Source of the DNA: Prochlorococcus sp. AG-436-M02
Lineage (GTDB): Bacteria > Cyanobacteriota > Cyanobacteriia > PCC-6307 > Cyanobiaceae
Assembly: GCA_003212515.1 (NCBI GenBank)
Contig: QCPL01000003.1
Span: 53,252-117,251 of the forward strand
Reading direction: 5' to 3'
Length of the DNA: 64,000 nucleotides
The notes beneath the pieces are model-generated. The model did no database searches. It was not told where the DNA came from and saw nothing but the letters and a program-made list of their open reading frames with translations. The translations under genes were made by a program, and so were the position numbers. Shown piece by piece: positions 20,215 to 29,251 of this stretch (within the stretch, counting starts at the first letter, position 1; each line of letters opens with the position of its first letter).

Positions 20215-21723
20215 TTACTGAGAACCGGCCTCAGGTCGAAGCAATGGAAAAGCAATAACATCTCGAATAGATGGACTATCAGTTAAAAGCATTACTAAAC
20301 GATCAATCCCAATACCAAGACCACCAGTTGGAGGCATCCCAACCTCTAAAGCATTAAGAAAATCTTCATCAATTGAATGGGCTTCTAAATCACCATCATT
20401 TTTACGATTTTGTTGCTCAACAAGACGCTCTCTTTGATCAATAGGGTCAATTAATTCACTAAAAGCATTAGCAGTCTCCCGTCCAGCAATAAACAATTCA
20501 AATCTCTCAACCATCCCATCCTTATTTCGATGTTTTCTTGCCAATGGTGAGATTTCAATTGGATAGTCAATAACAAAGGTAGGTTGAATTAATTTTGGCT
20601 CTACTGATTGCTCAAAAACGGCATTCATTAGTCTTCCAACAGAATTAGCCTCATCAGGGACTTCTAAACCAGCATCAAGAATTGAAGAAGCCGCCCTTTC
20701 TCTATCATTTCCATAAGAATCAAAATTCAATCCGGTTGCTTCTAAAACCAATTCCTGCATAGTTTCTCTACGCCAAGGTGGCGTTAGATCCAATTCTGTT
20801 CCTTGATAAGTAATTTTCATCGATCCACAAACTTGCAAACAAATTGAGGAAACAATTTGCTCCGTCAAATCCATCATCTGCTTGTAATCTGCAAAAGCTT
20901 GATATATCTCAACGGATGTGAATTCAGGGTTATGTCTTGTACTCACACCTTCATTTCTAAAAATTCGACCAAGCTCATAAACACGCTCAAAACCGCCTAC
21001 TACTAGTCTCTTTAAGTGAAGTTCTGTAGCGATCCTGAGATACAAAGGAACATCAAAAGTGTTGTGATGGGTAATAAAGGGTCTTGCCTCTGCTCCTCCA
21101 GCTTCTGATTGCAAAACTGGTGTTTCAATCTCCAAAAAACCATGTTCATCCAACCATCTACGTATTGCACTAACAGCAAAGGCTCTTTTCTTGAATGTAT
21201 TACGTGAATCAGGATTAACAATTAAATCCAGATATCGCTGTCTATAGCGCTTTTCTATATCTGAAAGTCCATGCCATTTATCAGGCAAAGGTTTAAGAGA
21301 TTTAGATAGCATCGTCCAAGTGTGGACCTTTATAGATAATTCACCACGATCTGTTCGCCTCAAAATCCCTTTAACCCCTAACCAATCTCCTGTATCTACA
21401 AAATCTGTAATTTGTTTGAAAGAGGAAGGCTCTTGATCTGCAACATCAAATTTTTGAAGAGTAGCTTTCTCCAAAAAAAGTTGAATAAAGCCGCTTTCAT
21501 CAGACAAAGTAAAAAAAGCAAGCTTACCCATGACACGACGAGCAAGAACTCGTCCTGCAAGGCATACTTCAACTTCTATCTCTTGACCATTAGGTAAATC
21601 CTTATGCTCTAGCTGTAACTGAGCAGCTTTAGAAGTTGGTTGAAAACCAATAGCATAAGGTTCTCTGCCAACTTGTCTCAATGCAGAAGCCTTAGCTATA
21701 CGAGTTTCTCTTAAGTCAGCCAA
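20215..21723 (-). CDS. lysS: Lysyl-tRNA synthetase (class II)
   Basis: Charges tRNA-Lys. 502 residues, usual for class IIb. The OB-fold anticodon domain covers about 50-150 ([31 protein letters not shown]). Class II motif 1 lies around [18 protein letters not shown], motif 2 is [24 protein letters not shown], and motif 3 is [27 protein letters not shown] near the end. It is followed upstream by a response regulator on the same strand, 71 bases away. Confidence 0.97.
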   Translation of the reverse strand: MADLRETRIAKASALRQVGREPYAIGFQPTSKAAQLQLEHKDLPNGQEIEVEVCLAGRVLARRVMGKLAFFTLSDESGFIQLFLEKATLQKFDVADQEPSSFKQITDFVDTGDWLGVKGILRRTDRGELSIKVHTWTMLSKSLKPLPDKWHGLSDIEKRYRQRYLDLIVNPDSRNTFKKRAFAVSAIRRWLDEHGFLEIETPVLQSEAGGAEARPFITHHNTFDVPLYLRIATELHLKRLVVGGFERVYELGRIFRNEGVSTRHNPEFTSVEIYQAFADYKQMMDLTEQIVSSICLQVCGSMKITYQGTELDLTPPWRRETMQELVLEATGLNFDSYGNDRERAASSILDAGLEVPDEANSVGRLMNAVFEQSVEPKLIQPTFVIDYPIEISPLARKHRNKDGMVERFELFIAGRETANAFSELIDPIDQRERLVEQQNRKNDGDLEAHSIDEDFLNALEVGMPPTGGLGIGIDRLVMLLTDSPSIRDVIAFPLLRPEAGSQ

Positions 21724-21794
21724 AAGAAAATGAAAGAAATATATTTGTATTGAGACTAGTTAATCAATGCAATAAAAAAAATAATCTTATATAT

Positions 21795-22604
21795 TCAAGA
21801 GCTAACAGGTGGGAACTCACCCAATCTCTGAGAAGAATAACCAATCCCTCTCACTGTAAGAATTAATTCAGGATTACGAGGATCAGGTTCCAACTTACCT
21901 CTTAAACGAGCAACATAAACATCAACTACTCTAAGGTCAGCAGCACGACGAGGAGGATATCCCCAAAGCTGTTCCAATATCTCAGCTCTTGGAACAACCT
22001 GTCCAGGATCCCTGAAAAGTAATTCAAGCAAGCTAAATTCTGTATAAGTCAACCCAATTCTTTCCCCACCTCTGCTTACTTGCCGGCGGTTTGTATCTAC
22101 AACTAATTCCCCTAATTTCATTACACCTTGGCCTGCAGGAATCTCTCTTGGTTCAGCAACAGATGCTCCAGGGCCCATTCTGCGCAAAATCGTAGCTATT
22201 CTGGCCTCTAACTCTTTTGGACTAAAGGGCTTTGATAAGTAGTCATCCGCACCTAAATCAAGCCCTGCCACTCTCTCAGAAATCGCCTCTAGAGCACTCA
22301 AGAAAATTATTGGAACAATTGATTCAGCCCTCAATCTCCTGCAAACCGCAAACCCATCCAATTTAGGAAGCATTACATCTAATACAACCAGGTCAGGAGA
22401 TTCCTTATGAAATACATCTAAAGCTTCCTCTCCATCTTTTGCAGAAACGACTTTATAACCAGATAACTCAAGCCTAGTAACCAACACTTTTAATACTGCT
22501 GGTTCATCATCCACCACCAAAATTGTTGCGTTGTTGCGTGATGAAGCCTTTAAAATAGGCCCATCGGTGCTTTTCTCAAGCATAGATGAACCGTCTTCAT
22601 ACAT
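21795..22604 (-). CDS. OmpR/PhoB-family response regulator, RpaB/Ycf27-like
   Basis: DNA-binding two-component regulator of 269 residues. The receiver domain (about 27-140) has the acidic pair DDE at 32-34, phospho-acceptor Asp76 in LVVLDVMLPKLDG, and Lys in LSKPFSPKELEARI. The winged helix (about 165-260) has LTYTEFSLLELLFRDPGQVVPRAEILEQLWGY and LILTVRGIGYSSQR. The architecture and linker resemble RpaB/Ycf27, yet conserved RpaB residues around the receiver (for example the VADRITGLELGADDYVVKP run) differ, so I think it is a paralogue, possibly the SrrA type. No histidine kinase lies nearby. The N-terminal 26 residues are an extension; an in-frame Met8 is an alternative start. Confidence 0.88.
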   Translation of the reverse strand: MYEDGSSMLEKSTDGPILKASSRNNATILVVDDEPAVLKVLVTRLELSGYKVVSAKDGEEALDVFHKESPDLVVLDVMLPKLDGFAVCRRLRAESIVPIIFLSALEAISERVAGLDLGADDYLSKPFSPKELEARIATILRRMGPGASVAEPREIPAGQGVMKLGELVVDTNRRQVSRGGERIGLTYTEFSLLELLFRDPGQVVPRAEILEQLWGYPPRRAADLRVVDVYVARLRGKLEPDPRNPELILTVRGIGYSSQRLGEFPPVSS

Positions 22605-22794
22605 GATGATCTTTCATTTAGCCATGCAACCATAACCTTACACCCCCAACCCAGCGCAATTCCTATAGCCACAAATATAATATTTTTCCAAATTTTTTAA
22701 TATTTGGCAGGTATTTACACCTAGCACCTTAATCGCTCAACTTGTGAGTATCTGGTTCAAAATTTTCTAGCAAAAATTTAATTCATTTGAATTT

Positions 22795-23292
22795 CTAACT
22801 TTTACCTTTAAAAAAAAAATTTAACGAAAGCGTGCAAAGCAAAGGAGCTATCAGTCCTGAAACTATTCCCCCCGCAAGAACTGTATAAAAAGACCAAGCA
22901 TTAAAAAAGATTCCATCAACTTGGAAGATTGTTTGCAGCCATATGCTTAATCCACTAATAAAAGAGCCAAACAAAATAAGGAAACCTAGGACAAAACTCC
23001 TATCAGAAAATTTGCTTTTTCTCCCTAAACAGCCCCACCAATAACCAAAAAGAATCAGAGCAGGTAACTGTGTAGACCCATCAAGATTAATTCCATCTAA
23101 AACAATGCCCAAACAAAATCCAGCAAATACCCCTGCAACAGGTCCTTCTTCTAAAGCCCAGGGCAGTAGCCAGATCTCAGCCCATCTAGGTCCAACTCCA
23201 GAAATAGAAATCCAAGCTGGAGAAATTAGTGTCAGAAAAGGTACTAACAAACCTAACAGCTGATATAAAACTCTTTTCTTATCTCTTGTCAT
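22795..23292 (-). CDS. mreD: Rod shape-determining protein MreD
   Basis: Integral membrane partner of MreC and MreB in the elongasome. A hydrophobic protein with about five helices; the TM pattern (LLGLLVPFLTLISPAW, LILFGYWWGCLG, FVLGFLILFGSFISGLSIWL, FYTVLAGGIVSGLIAPLL) fits MreD, a poorly conserved family. The frame could begin at 23337 but the ATG at 23292 (165 residues) reduces the overlap with mreC to 14 bases and removes 15 non-hydrophobic residues. Assigned mainly from position after mreB-mreC. Confidence 0.86.
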   Translation of the reverse strand: MTRDKKRVLYQLLGLLVPFLTLISPAWISISGVGPRWAEIWLLPWALEEGPVAGVFAGFCLGIVLDGINLDGSTQLPALILFGYWWGCLGRKSKFSDRSFVLGFLILFGSFISGLSIWLQTIFQVDGIFFNAWSFYTVLAGGIVSGLIAPLLCTLSLNFFFKGKS

Positions 23293-24034
23293 TAGTTCGT
23301 TCCACCCGAACCCAATCAATTGCCTCTGGAGAAGCAATTAATTGAACAACAGCATATGGAGAAGGCAGGTTTTGATAATTAATTGATTGAATTACTCCAA
23401 CTGGAAGATTGGGTGGCAAGAGAGTACTAACTGGAGACGTACTTACAATGTCACCAGATTGTGCATCAGGCATTTTCTCTAAAAAATTTAACTGTGGACG
23501 ATTAGTACCTACTCCTGTCAAGACCGCATGCACTTTCGAACGCTCGATCCAAACACCAATCTTTGTTGCTGGTGCAGTTAAGAGTCGCACCCTAGAAGTG
23601 GTAAATGTGACAGTTTCAATTAACCCAAGCAATCCTCCTGGACCGAGAACTGCATCGCCTTTTTTGATTCCATCATTCGAACCTTTGTTCAACTCCAATT
23701 GCTGCCAAAAATCTCTAGATCTTCTAGAAATCACAGCAGCAGAAACCTGACTTTTTGTAATAGAATTTTTTAATTTTAATATCTCTCGTAATCGATGATT
23801 ATCTTTTTCTAGTAATTCAATTCTAATTTGCTGCTCTAAATTAATACCATTTACAATCCATTCCTTCTGTGCAGTACCAGGCCAAAAAGGTCGGGAAAAA
23901 ATAGAAAATGCATCTAAAAGAACTGCTCCTTTAGAAAATCGAATAAAGAGTAAAAATGAACTTGTAAAAAGCCAAAACCAAAAACTTTTCTTAGACCACC
24001 AACGAAAAGCTACTTTTCGTCGAGTATTAACCAT
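23279..24034 (-). CDS. mreC: Rod shape-determining protein MreC
   Basis: Periplasmic scaffold of the cell-wall elongation machine. 251 residues: one N-terminal membrane anchor (SFWFWLFTSSFLLFIRF, about 17-33), a coiled-coil stretch (INLEQQIRIELLEKDNHRLREILKLK, about 65-90), then the beta domain with AAVISRRSRDFWQQLELNKGSNDGIKKGDAVLGPGGLLG and VSTLLPPNLPVGVI. It is 4 bases downstream of mreB and overlaps mreD. Confidence 0.94.
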   Translation of the reverse strand: MVNTRRKVAFRWWSKKSFWFWLFTSSFLLFIRFSKGAVLLDAFSIFSRPFWPGTAQKEWIVNGINLEQQIRIELLEKDNHRLREILKLKNSITKSQVSAAVISRRSRDFWQQLELNKGSNDGIKKGDAVLGPGGLLGLIETVTFTTSRVRLLTAPATKIGVWIERSKVHAVLTGVGTNRPQLNFLEKMPDAQSGDIVSTSPVSTLLPPNLPVGVIQSINYQNLPSPYAVVQLIASPEAIDWVRVERTNDKR

Positions 24035-24038
24035 AAAA

Positions 24039-25091
24039 TTAATCTCTTACAGCATTTCTAGCAAAATCAGGGGTATCAACAACTCTTTTCATGTGTCTAA
24101 AGTCATCTAACACATGCCCACATCCATTAACAACGCACAACAAAGGTTCTTCTGCTACATGAGTAAAAATACCCGTCTCATGGCTTACGAGATCACTTAT
24201 CCCTCTTACCAAGGCTCCGCCGCCTGCAAGCATAATTCCTCTATCAACAATATCTGCTGCCAATTCAGGCGGTGTTCTCTCTAGAACTCTTTTAACAGCC
24301 TCAACAATTTTATTCAGCGGCTCAGACATGGCTTCGCGAAGCTCTCCAGCTTGCAAACTAATAGAACGGGGTAAACCAGAAAGTAAATGAAGACCGCGAA
24401 CATCCATTGATTGCAAATCAAAATCATTATTAGGAAAAGCAGATCCAATACGAATCTTTATTTCTTCAGCAGTTCTTTCACCTACAACCAAATTGTGAAC
24501 CTTCTTCAAATAGGTTGCGATCGAATCATTAATCTCATCACCAGCAACGCGAACAGATTCACTGAGCACTGTTCCACCTAAACTTAAAACTGCAACTTCT
24601 GTAGTACCTCCACCAATATCAACAATCATTGTTCCGATTGGCTCGGTAACAGGTAGATGTGCTCCAATAGCTGCCGCGACAGGCTCATCAATTAGATGCA
24701 CTTCCCTAGCTCCTGCAAGCCCAGCCTCTCGCACAGCACGACGCTCAACACTAGTTACTCCACTTGGTATTCCCACAACTAATCTTGGAGCAAGTATTCC
24801 TCGCCCTTCATTGCATTTTTGAATAAAAGTCTTAAGCATTTGTTCAGCAGCATCAAAATCTGCAATCACTCCATCTCTTAAAGGCCTAACTGCTCGAATA
24901 TTGCCAGGAGTACGACCTAGCATCATTTTGGCGTCATCACCAACTGCCAATGGTTCTCCTTCTTCTAAGTCCATTGCAACAACAGAAGGCTCTTCCAAAA
25001 CAATTCCTTTGCCTTGCACGTAAATCAAGGTATTTGCTGTTCCAAGATCTATGCCAATATCACGCGATAAACGAAAACGTCTTAAGAACAC
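24039..25091 (-). CDS. mreB: Rod shape-determining actin-like protein MreB
   Basis: Bacterial actin that organises peptidoglycan synthesis. 350 residues. Phosphate 1 motif DIGIDLGTANTLIYVQGKG is at about 11-29, phosphate 2 is MIVDIGGGTTEVAVLSLGG, and the adenosine motif is GIMLAGGGALVRG. It leads the mreB-mreC-mreD operon. Upstream (25092-25224) it diverges from ssb over 133 bases. A near-spherical Prochlorococcus cell retaining mreBCD is normal for the group. Confidence 0.97.
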   Translation of the reverse strand: MFLRRFRLSRDIGIDLGTANTLIYVQGKGIVLEEPSVVAMDLEEGEPLAVGDDAKMMLGRTPGNIRAVRPLRDGVIADFDAAEQMLKTFIQKCNEGRGILAPRLVVGIPSGVTSVERRAVREAGLAGAREVHLIDEPVAAAIGAHLPVTEPIGTMIVDIGGGTTEVAVLSLGGTVLSESVRVAGDEINDSIATYLKKVHNLVVGERTAEEIKIRIGSAFPNNDFDLQSMDVRGLHLLSGLPRSISLQAGELREAMSEPLNKIVEAVKRVLERTPPELAADIVDRGIMLAGGGALVRGISDLVSHETGIFTHVAEEPLLCVVNGCGHVLDDFRHMKRVVDTPDFARNAVRD

Positions 25092-25224
25092 GATCCTTTC
25101 AAGAAATATTATTAGTTACTCAGACTAGAAGAATCTAAGAAAAAAACAAAAACTCGTTTCAGAAAAACACTTTATTAATTCTTCAAATACAGAGCTATAA
25201 TCAAAAAAGTCTTTTAATTGGATA

Positions 25225-25599
25225 ATGAGTATTAATGCAATTAATCTTGTAGGAAGAGCAGGGAGAGATCCTGAAGTTAGATATTTTGAATCAGGTAGTA
25301 TAGTTGCAAATTTTACAATTGCTGTAAATAGACGCAGTAGAAATGAAGAGCCAGATTGGTTTAATTTAGAAATATGGGGGAGACAGGCACAAGTTGCTGC
25401 TGATTATGTAAGGAAAGGCTCTCTTTTAGGCATAAGTGGAAGTTTTAAATTAGATCAATGGAGAGATAAAACTACTGGAGAAAATAAATCCAAGCCAGTT
25501 ATTAGGGTAGATAGATTAGATCTTTTAGGATCAAAAAGAGAATCTATGAATAATGAATCATCAAATAATCAACAAAGCAATAACAATATTCCATTTTAA
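25225..25599 (+). CDS. ssb: Single-stranded DNA-binding protein
   Basis: OB-fold protein that coats single-stranded DNA in replication and repair. 124 residues, short as in cyanobacteria. The opening INAINLVGRAGRDPEVRYFESG and the block WFNLEIWGRQAQVAADYVRKGSLLGISGSFKLDQW are typical. The acidic C-terminal tip that binds partners is replaced by an Asn/Gln/Ser-rich tail ending NNIPF, so the DDDIPF-type end is reduced to its last three residues, PF being kept. Its stop overlaps the convergent DedA gene by 4 bases. Confidence 0.93.
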   Translation: MSINAINLVGRAGRDPEVRYFESGSIVANFTIAVNRRSRNEEPDWFNLEIWGRQAQVAADYVRKGSLLGISGSFKLDQWRDKTTGENKSKPVIRVDRLDLLGSKRESMNNESSNNQQSNNNIPF

Positions 25600-26252
25600 T
25601 TTGACTTCCTAGAAAGAAATGAGCGAATGCATAACCAAACAAATGCAATAGATGCTGACAACACTAATATCAATTTAATAACCTTTGAAAAGGGTTCTAT
25701 CCATATTTCAACCGCACTATAACTCTCACCTAGAATTATACCTGAAATTGTTAAAAATATAATCCATAAGAGACTCCCTGCAGTTGTCCAGGCAATAAAA
25801 GGTACCAGTGGCATTAACTCAATACCAGCAGGCACAGATATTAAAGTTCGTATACCTGGAATCAATCTTCCCCAGAAAACCAATGATTTCCCATGTCGCG
25901 AAAACCAACTATGACTTTTGTACAAATCATTGGGGGTAATACCCAGCCATTTACCATATTTATTTAGCCAAATCGCTATCTTTTCTTCATTCACTAATCT
26001 TCCTAATCCATACCAAGGAAATGCCCCTAAAACAGTACCTATAAGACCAGCAAAAATAACTGGGAAGAAGCTGAGTTGACCTTGAGAAATATAAAAACCA
26101 CCAAGTGGCATAATTAATTCAGATGGTATTGGAGGAAACAGATTCTCTAAAAACATTGCAATTAATATTACTCCATACCCAATCCATTGATTAGATGCAA
26201 CTGCTTTACTGATTAGATCAGGCAATGAAAGTAAAATATCCGCAATATTCAT
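25596..26252 (-). CDS. DedA family membrane protein
   Basis: Inner-membrane protein of the DedA/VTT superfamily, linked elsewhere to lipid flipping and membrane homeostasis. 218 residues with about five hydrophobic segments. Family motifs: LENLFPPIPSELIMPLGGF (about 35-53), a conserved-glycine stretch, and GRLIPGIRTLISVPAGIELMPLVPFIAWTTAGS (about 128-160) with the key Arg residues. It is convergent with ssb and shares the strand with ahcY, 25 bases upstream. Confidence 0.9.
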   Translation of the reverse strand: MNIADILLSLPDLISKAVASNQWIGYGVILIAMFLENLFPPIPSELIMPLGGFYISQGQLSFFPVIFAGLIGTVLGAFPWYGLGRLVNEEKIAIWLNKYGKWLGITPNDLYKSHSWFSRHGKSLVFWGRLIPGIRTLISVPAGIELMPLVPFIAWTTAGSLLWIIFLTISGIILGESYSAVEIWIEPFSKVIKLILVLSASIAFVWLCIRSFLSRKSN

Positions 26253-26277
26253 ATAATTAAATTAATACTTAAGTTAT

Positions 26278-27708
26278 TTAATAGCGATATTGCTCAGATT
26301 TATAAGGCCCTTGAATAGGCACATTAATATAATCTGCTTGTTCTTTTGTAAGTGTTGTTAATTTCGCTCCAATTTTTTCTAGATGAAGACGAGCAACCAT
26401 TTCATCAAGATGTTTAGGTAATACATAAACATTATTTTTATATTCATCACCTTTAGTAAATAATTCTATCTGAGCTAATACTTGATTAGTGAATGAATTA
26501 CTCATTACAAAGCTAGGGTGTCCAGTTGCACATCCTAAATTTACTAAACGACCTTCCGCCAAAAGAATAATCTTATTTCCATTGGGAAGAGTTATATGAT
26601 CAACCTGAGGTTTAATATTTTCCCATTGGTATGACCTTAAAGAAGCAACATCAATTTCATTGTCGAAATGACCAATATTTGAAACTATTGCTTCATCTTT
26701 CATTCTAATTAAGTGCTCATGACAAATAACTTGATAATTGCCTGTAGCAGTGACAAAAATATCAATTTTTTCAACTACATCATTTAAACAAACCACTCTG
26801 TAACCCTCCATTGCAGCTTGCAAAGCACAAATTGGATCAATTTCCGCAATCATTACTGATGCCCCAAGCCCCCTTAAAGATTGAGCGGAACCTTTCCCAA
26901 CATCTCCATATCCAATGACCAAAGCGGTTTTCCCAGCAACCATTACATCAGTTGCTCGTTTAATGCCATCAACTAGAGATTCTCTACAGCCATAAAGGTT
27001 ATCAAATTTACTCTTAGTCACAGAGTCATTAACATTAATTGCTGGGAAAGGGAGTTCACCAGTTTTTTCCATCTGATATAGCCTTGCAACTCCAGTCGTT
27101 GTCTCTTCAGTAACTCCTTTAATCATCCCTTTGATTCGTGAATAAAAGGATGGGTCTTCAGACAATTTTTTACGGATAGAGTCAAATAATGCTATCTCTT
27201 CTTCATTTGAAGGGTTCCCCAATACTGAAAGATCTTTCGAAGCCTTATCTCCCAGAATAACTAAACCAGTTGCATCACCACCATCATCCAAAATCATATT
27301 TGGTCCTTTCAGAGAACCCCACTCAAGGATTTTATGGGTATAAGTCCAATATTCAGACAGTGTTTCTCCTTTTTTTGCAAAAACCGGTATCCCACTTTTA
27401 GCAATAGCTGCTGCTGCATGATCTTGTGTAGAAAAAATATTGCACGAAGCCCACCTAACTTGGGCGCCTAAAGCAACTAAAGTCTCAATCAAAACTCCAG
27501 TCTGAATTGTCATATGAAGGCTTCCAGCAATAAGAGCACCTTTCAATGGCTTTTCATTAACATATTGTTCTCGAAGTGCCATTAAGCCTGGCATCTCTTT
27601 CTCAGCTATAGCTAGCTCTCTACGACCAAAATCAGCAAGTTCGATATCTGCGACTTCATAAGCTGAATCATCAGCTAGTTTTGAAGTTGATACTGTAGAA
27701 GCAGCCAT
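26278..27708 (-). CDS. ahcY: S-adenosylhomocysteine hydrolase
   Basis: Splits S-adenosylhomocysteine into adenosine and homocysteine, clearing the product of methylation reactions. With the ATG at 27708 it is 476 residues ([31 protein letters not shown]); the frame opens further to a TTG at 27720. The NAD+ motif [18 protein letters not shown], the substrate block [11 protein letters not shown] and the C-terminal KSEQYRY are all canonical. Only 20 bases separate this start from the divergent tsaE frame, so promoters overlap coding sequence. Confidence 0.97.
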   Translation of the reverse strand: MAASTVSTSKLADDSAYEVADIELADFGRRELAIAEKEMPGLMALREQYVNEKPLKGALIAGSLHMTIQTGVLIETLVALGAQVRWASCNIFSTQDHAAAAIAKSGIPVFAKKGETLSEYWTYTHKILEWGSLKGPNMILDDGGDATGLVILGDKASKDLSVLGNPSNEEEIALFDSIRKKLSEDPSFYSRIKGMIKGVTEETTTGVARLYQMEKTGELPFPAINVNDSVTKSKFDNLYGCRESLVDGIKRATDVMVAGKTALVIGYGDVGKGSAQSLRGLGASVMIAEIDPICALQAAMEGYRVVCLNDVVEKIDIFVTATGNYQVICHEHLIRMKDEAIVSNIGHFDNEIDVASLRSYQWENIKPQVDHITLPNGNKIILLAEGRLVNLGCATGHPSFVMSNSFTNQVLAQIELFTKGDEYKNNVYVLPKHLDEMVARLHLEKIGAKLTTLTKEQADYINVPIQGPYKSEQYRY

Positions 27709-27728
27709 CAGGAAAAACAAAAAGAAAG

Positions 27729-28244
27729 GTGATTCACAAAAGAAACGTTCCCACCAAAATTAATGACCATTCTAACCAATCAAGATGGGTTCTTAAAAAT
27801 CATGCCAGCACAATGACATTTGGAGAATCTTTAGCAAATCAGCTGAGATATACAAAAATTCTTTTATTAGATGGGCCTTTAGGTGCAGGAAAAACATCCT
27901 TAGTCAAAGGAATAGGAAAAGGTCTAGGAATTAATGAACCCATCACAAGTCCAACTTTTGCTTTAGCACATCATTATCTAACAGGTACAAGAGCCTTATT
28001 GCATTTAGATCTTTATAGATTAGAAGACGAAACAGCTGCAAATGCATTATTCATTGAAGAAGAAGAAATATCCAATCAATTAAATGGTCTTATAGTAATT
28101 GAATGGCCATCTAGATTAAATCTATTAATAGATGATGCTTGTAGAATGCGCATAAGTTACTTATCAAATGAAGGTAGAGAAGTTGAACTTATATCTTCCT
28201 CTAAAGATTCTAAAAATGTATGCACTTCTGAAGAACTTGGCTGA
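27729..28244 (+). CDS. tsaE: tRNA threonylcarbamoyladenosine biosynthesis ATPase TsaE
   Basis: ATPase of the TsaBDE complex that makes t6A37 on ANN-decoding tRNAs. 171 residues. Walker A is [22 protein letters not shown] (about 47-68), followed by [13 protein letters not shown] and [12 protein letters not shown], the YeaZ/YjeE family landmarks; [10 protein letters not shown] fits the WPE-type motif. The frame begins with GTG at 27729 and there is no in-frame ATG before the conserved domain, so a non-AUG start is likely, exact position uncertain. Its last 88 bases are antisense to the 3' end of the sugar kinase at 28157. Confidence 0.9.
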   Translation: MIHKRNVPTKINDHSNQSRWVLKNHASTMTFGESLANQLRYTKILLLDGPLGAGKTSLVKGIGKGLGINEPITSPTFALAHHYLTGTRALLHLDLYRLEDETAANALFIEEEEISNQLNGLIVIEWPSRLNLLIDDACRMRISYLSNEGREVELISSSKDSKNVCTSEELG

Positions 28245-29212
28245 GGATCAATTGCTCCTTTCCCACCACAAACTAACGCACCACATGCAGCAGAGTAAAG
28301 AAGAATTTGTTCTGCATCAATTTTGCTTTTAGGGTCAAAAGAGTACGCTAATAGTTGGGAAATTATGCCAGCCGTAAAAGAATCACCAGCGCCAGTTGTA
28401 TCAACCACTAATGGAGGAGATACTGCCTCTGTCTGACCAGAAAATTTTCCTAAAGACCATCTAATAGGTTGCGCTCCATCAGTAACAATTACACTAGGTT
28501 TATTAGATAATGATTTAGAAATTTCTGTAGGTTCGGAAGTCTTAAAAAACCATATTGCCTCTTCCTTTGCAAGCTTCAATAATGTTGCTTGCTCTAAGAA
28601 AGATTTTATTAAAGAGCAAATCTTCTCACTTGGTGGACTCTCTGCATCTAAAGATGAATCCCAAAAAGTTGGCCGCCAATTCAAATCAATTACAATATTC
28701 ATCTTATTAATTTTTGCATTTTCAATAGTCCAAGAAACTACTTTTCTTGACGATTCTGATGCTAAGAGAATTGTTCCAAGCAAAAGACAAGATGCATTCT
28801 TAGAAAAAGAAGGCCAAATCAATTTGATTTTATCTAAATCCAATTCTTGATCCGCAAACAAATTCTTTGCACCTCCAATAAAACCACCAAATGAACGTTC
28901 TCCTTTAACATCTCGATATACCAGAACAATCCGAGTCGGTAAGTCTTTACTTATCTGTAAGCCAGAAATATTAACGCCTCTCGAAATAAATAAATCACAA
29001 AACTCTTTTCCAATAGAGTCATTACCTAATCCACCCACAAAAGCTACATCTACACCCAACTTAGATAAGCCACATGCAACATTAGCTGGAGCTCCACCTA
29101 AACAATCATCAATACCATTATCTAAAATAAGATTGGCGCCTGGAGCGCCTATTCGATCTACTAAAGCTTCACCTATACAAATTACTTTAGGGTTATTCAT
29201 TGTGATATTCAA
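28157..29212 (-). CDS. PfkB family carbohydrate kinase (fructokinase-like)
   Basis: Ribokinase-fold sugar kinase, 351 residues. The substrate-binding signature GEALVDRIGAPGANLILDNG ... CLGGAPANVACGLSKLGV is at the N-terminus and the catalytic block DTTGAGDSFTAGIISQLLAY near residue 270, with the base Asp in GAGDS. The pattern is closest to fructokinases, so fructose from sucrose breakdown is a likely substrate. It overlaps convergent tsaE by 88 bases; the last ~30 residues lie beyond the conserved domain. The start is MNITMNN; the second Met is an alternative. Confidence 0.88.
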   Translation of the reverse strand: MNITMNNPKVICIGEALVDRIGAPGANLILDNGIDDCLGGAPANVACGLSKLGVDVAFVGGLGNDSIGKEFCDLFISRGVNISGLQISKDLPTRIVLVYRDVKGERSFGGFIGGAKNLFADQELDLDKIKLIWPSFSKNASCLLLGTILLASESSRKVVSWTIENAKINKMNIVIDLNWRPTFWDSSLDAESPPSEKICSLIKSFLEQATLLKLAKEEAIWFFKTSEPTEISKSLSNKPSVIVTDGAQPIRWSLGKFSGQTEAVSPPLVVDTTGAGDSFTAGIISQLLAYSFDPKSKIDAEQILLYSAACGALVCGGKGAIDPQPSSSEVHTFLESLEEDISSTSLPSFDK

Positions 29213-29251
29213 TTAATATTATATTTGTTGAAAATACTTGAAAAATATGGT

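Noticed and set aside
22605..22794. Possible small gene or HLR1-type sites in the gap between the response regulator and mreD
   Set aside because: No frame of note and the TTTACA-like pieces are not arranged as the direct repeat expected; only an inverted repeat remains.
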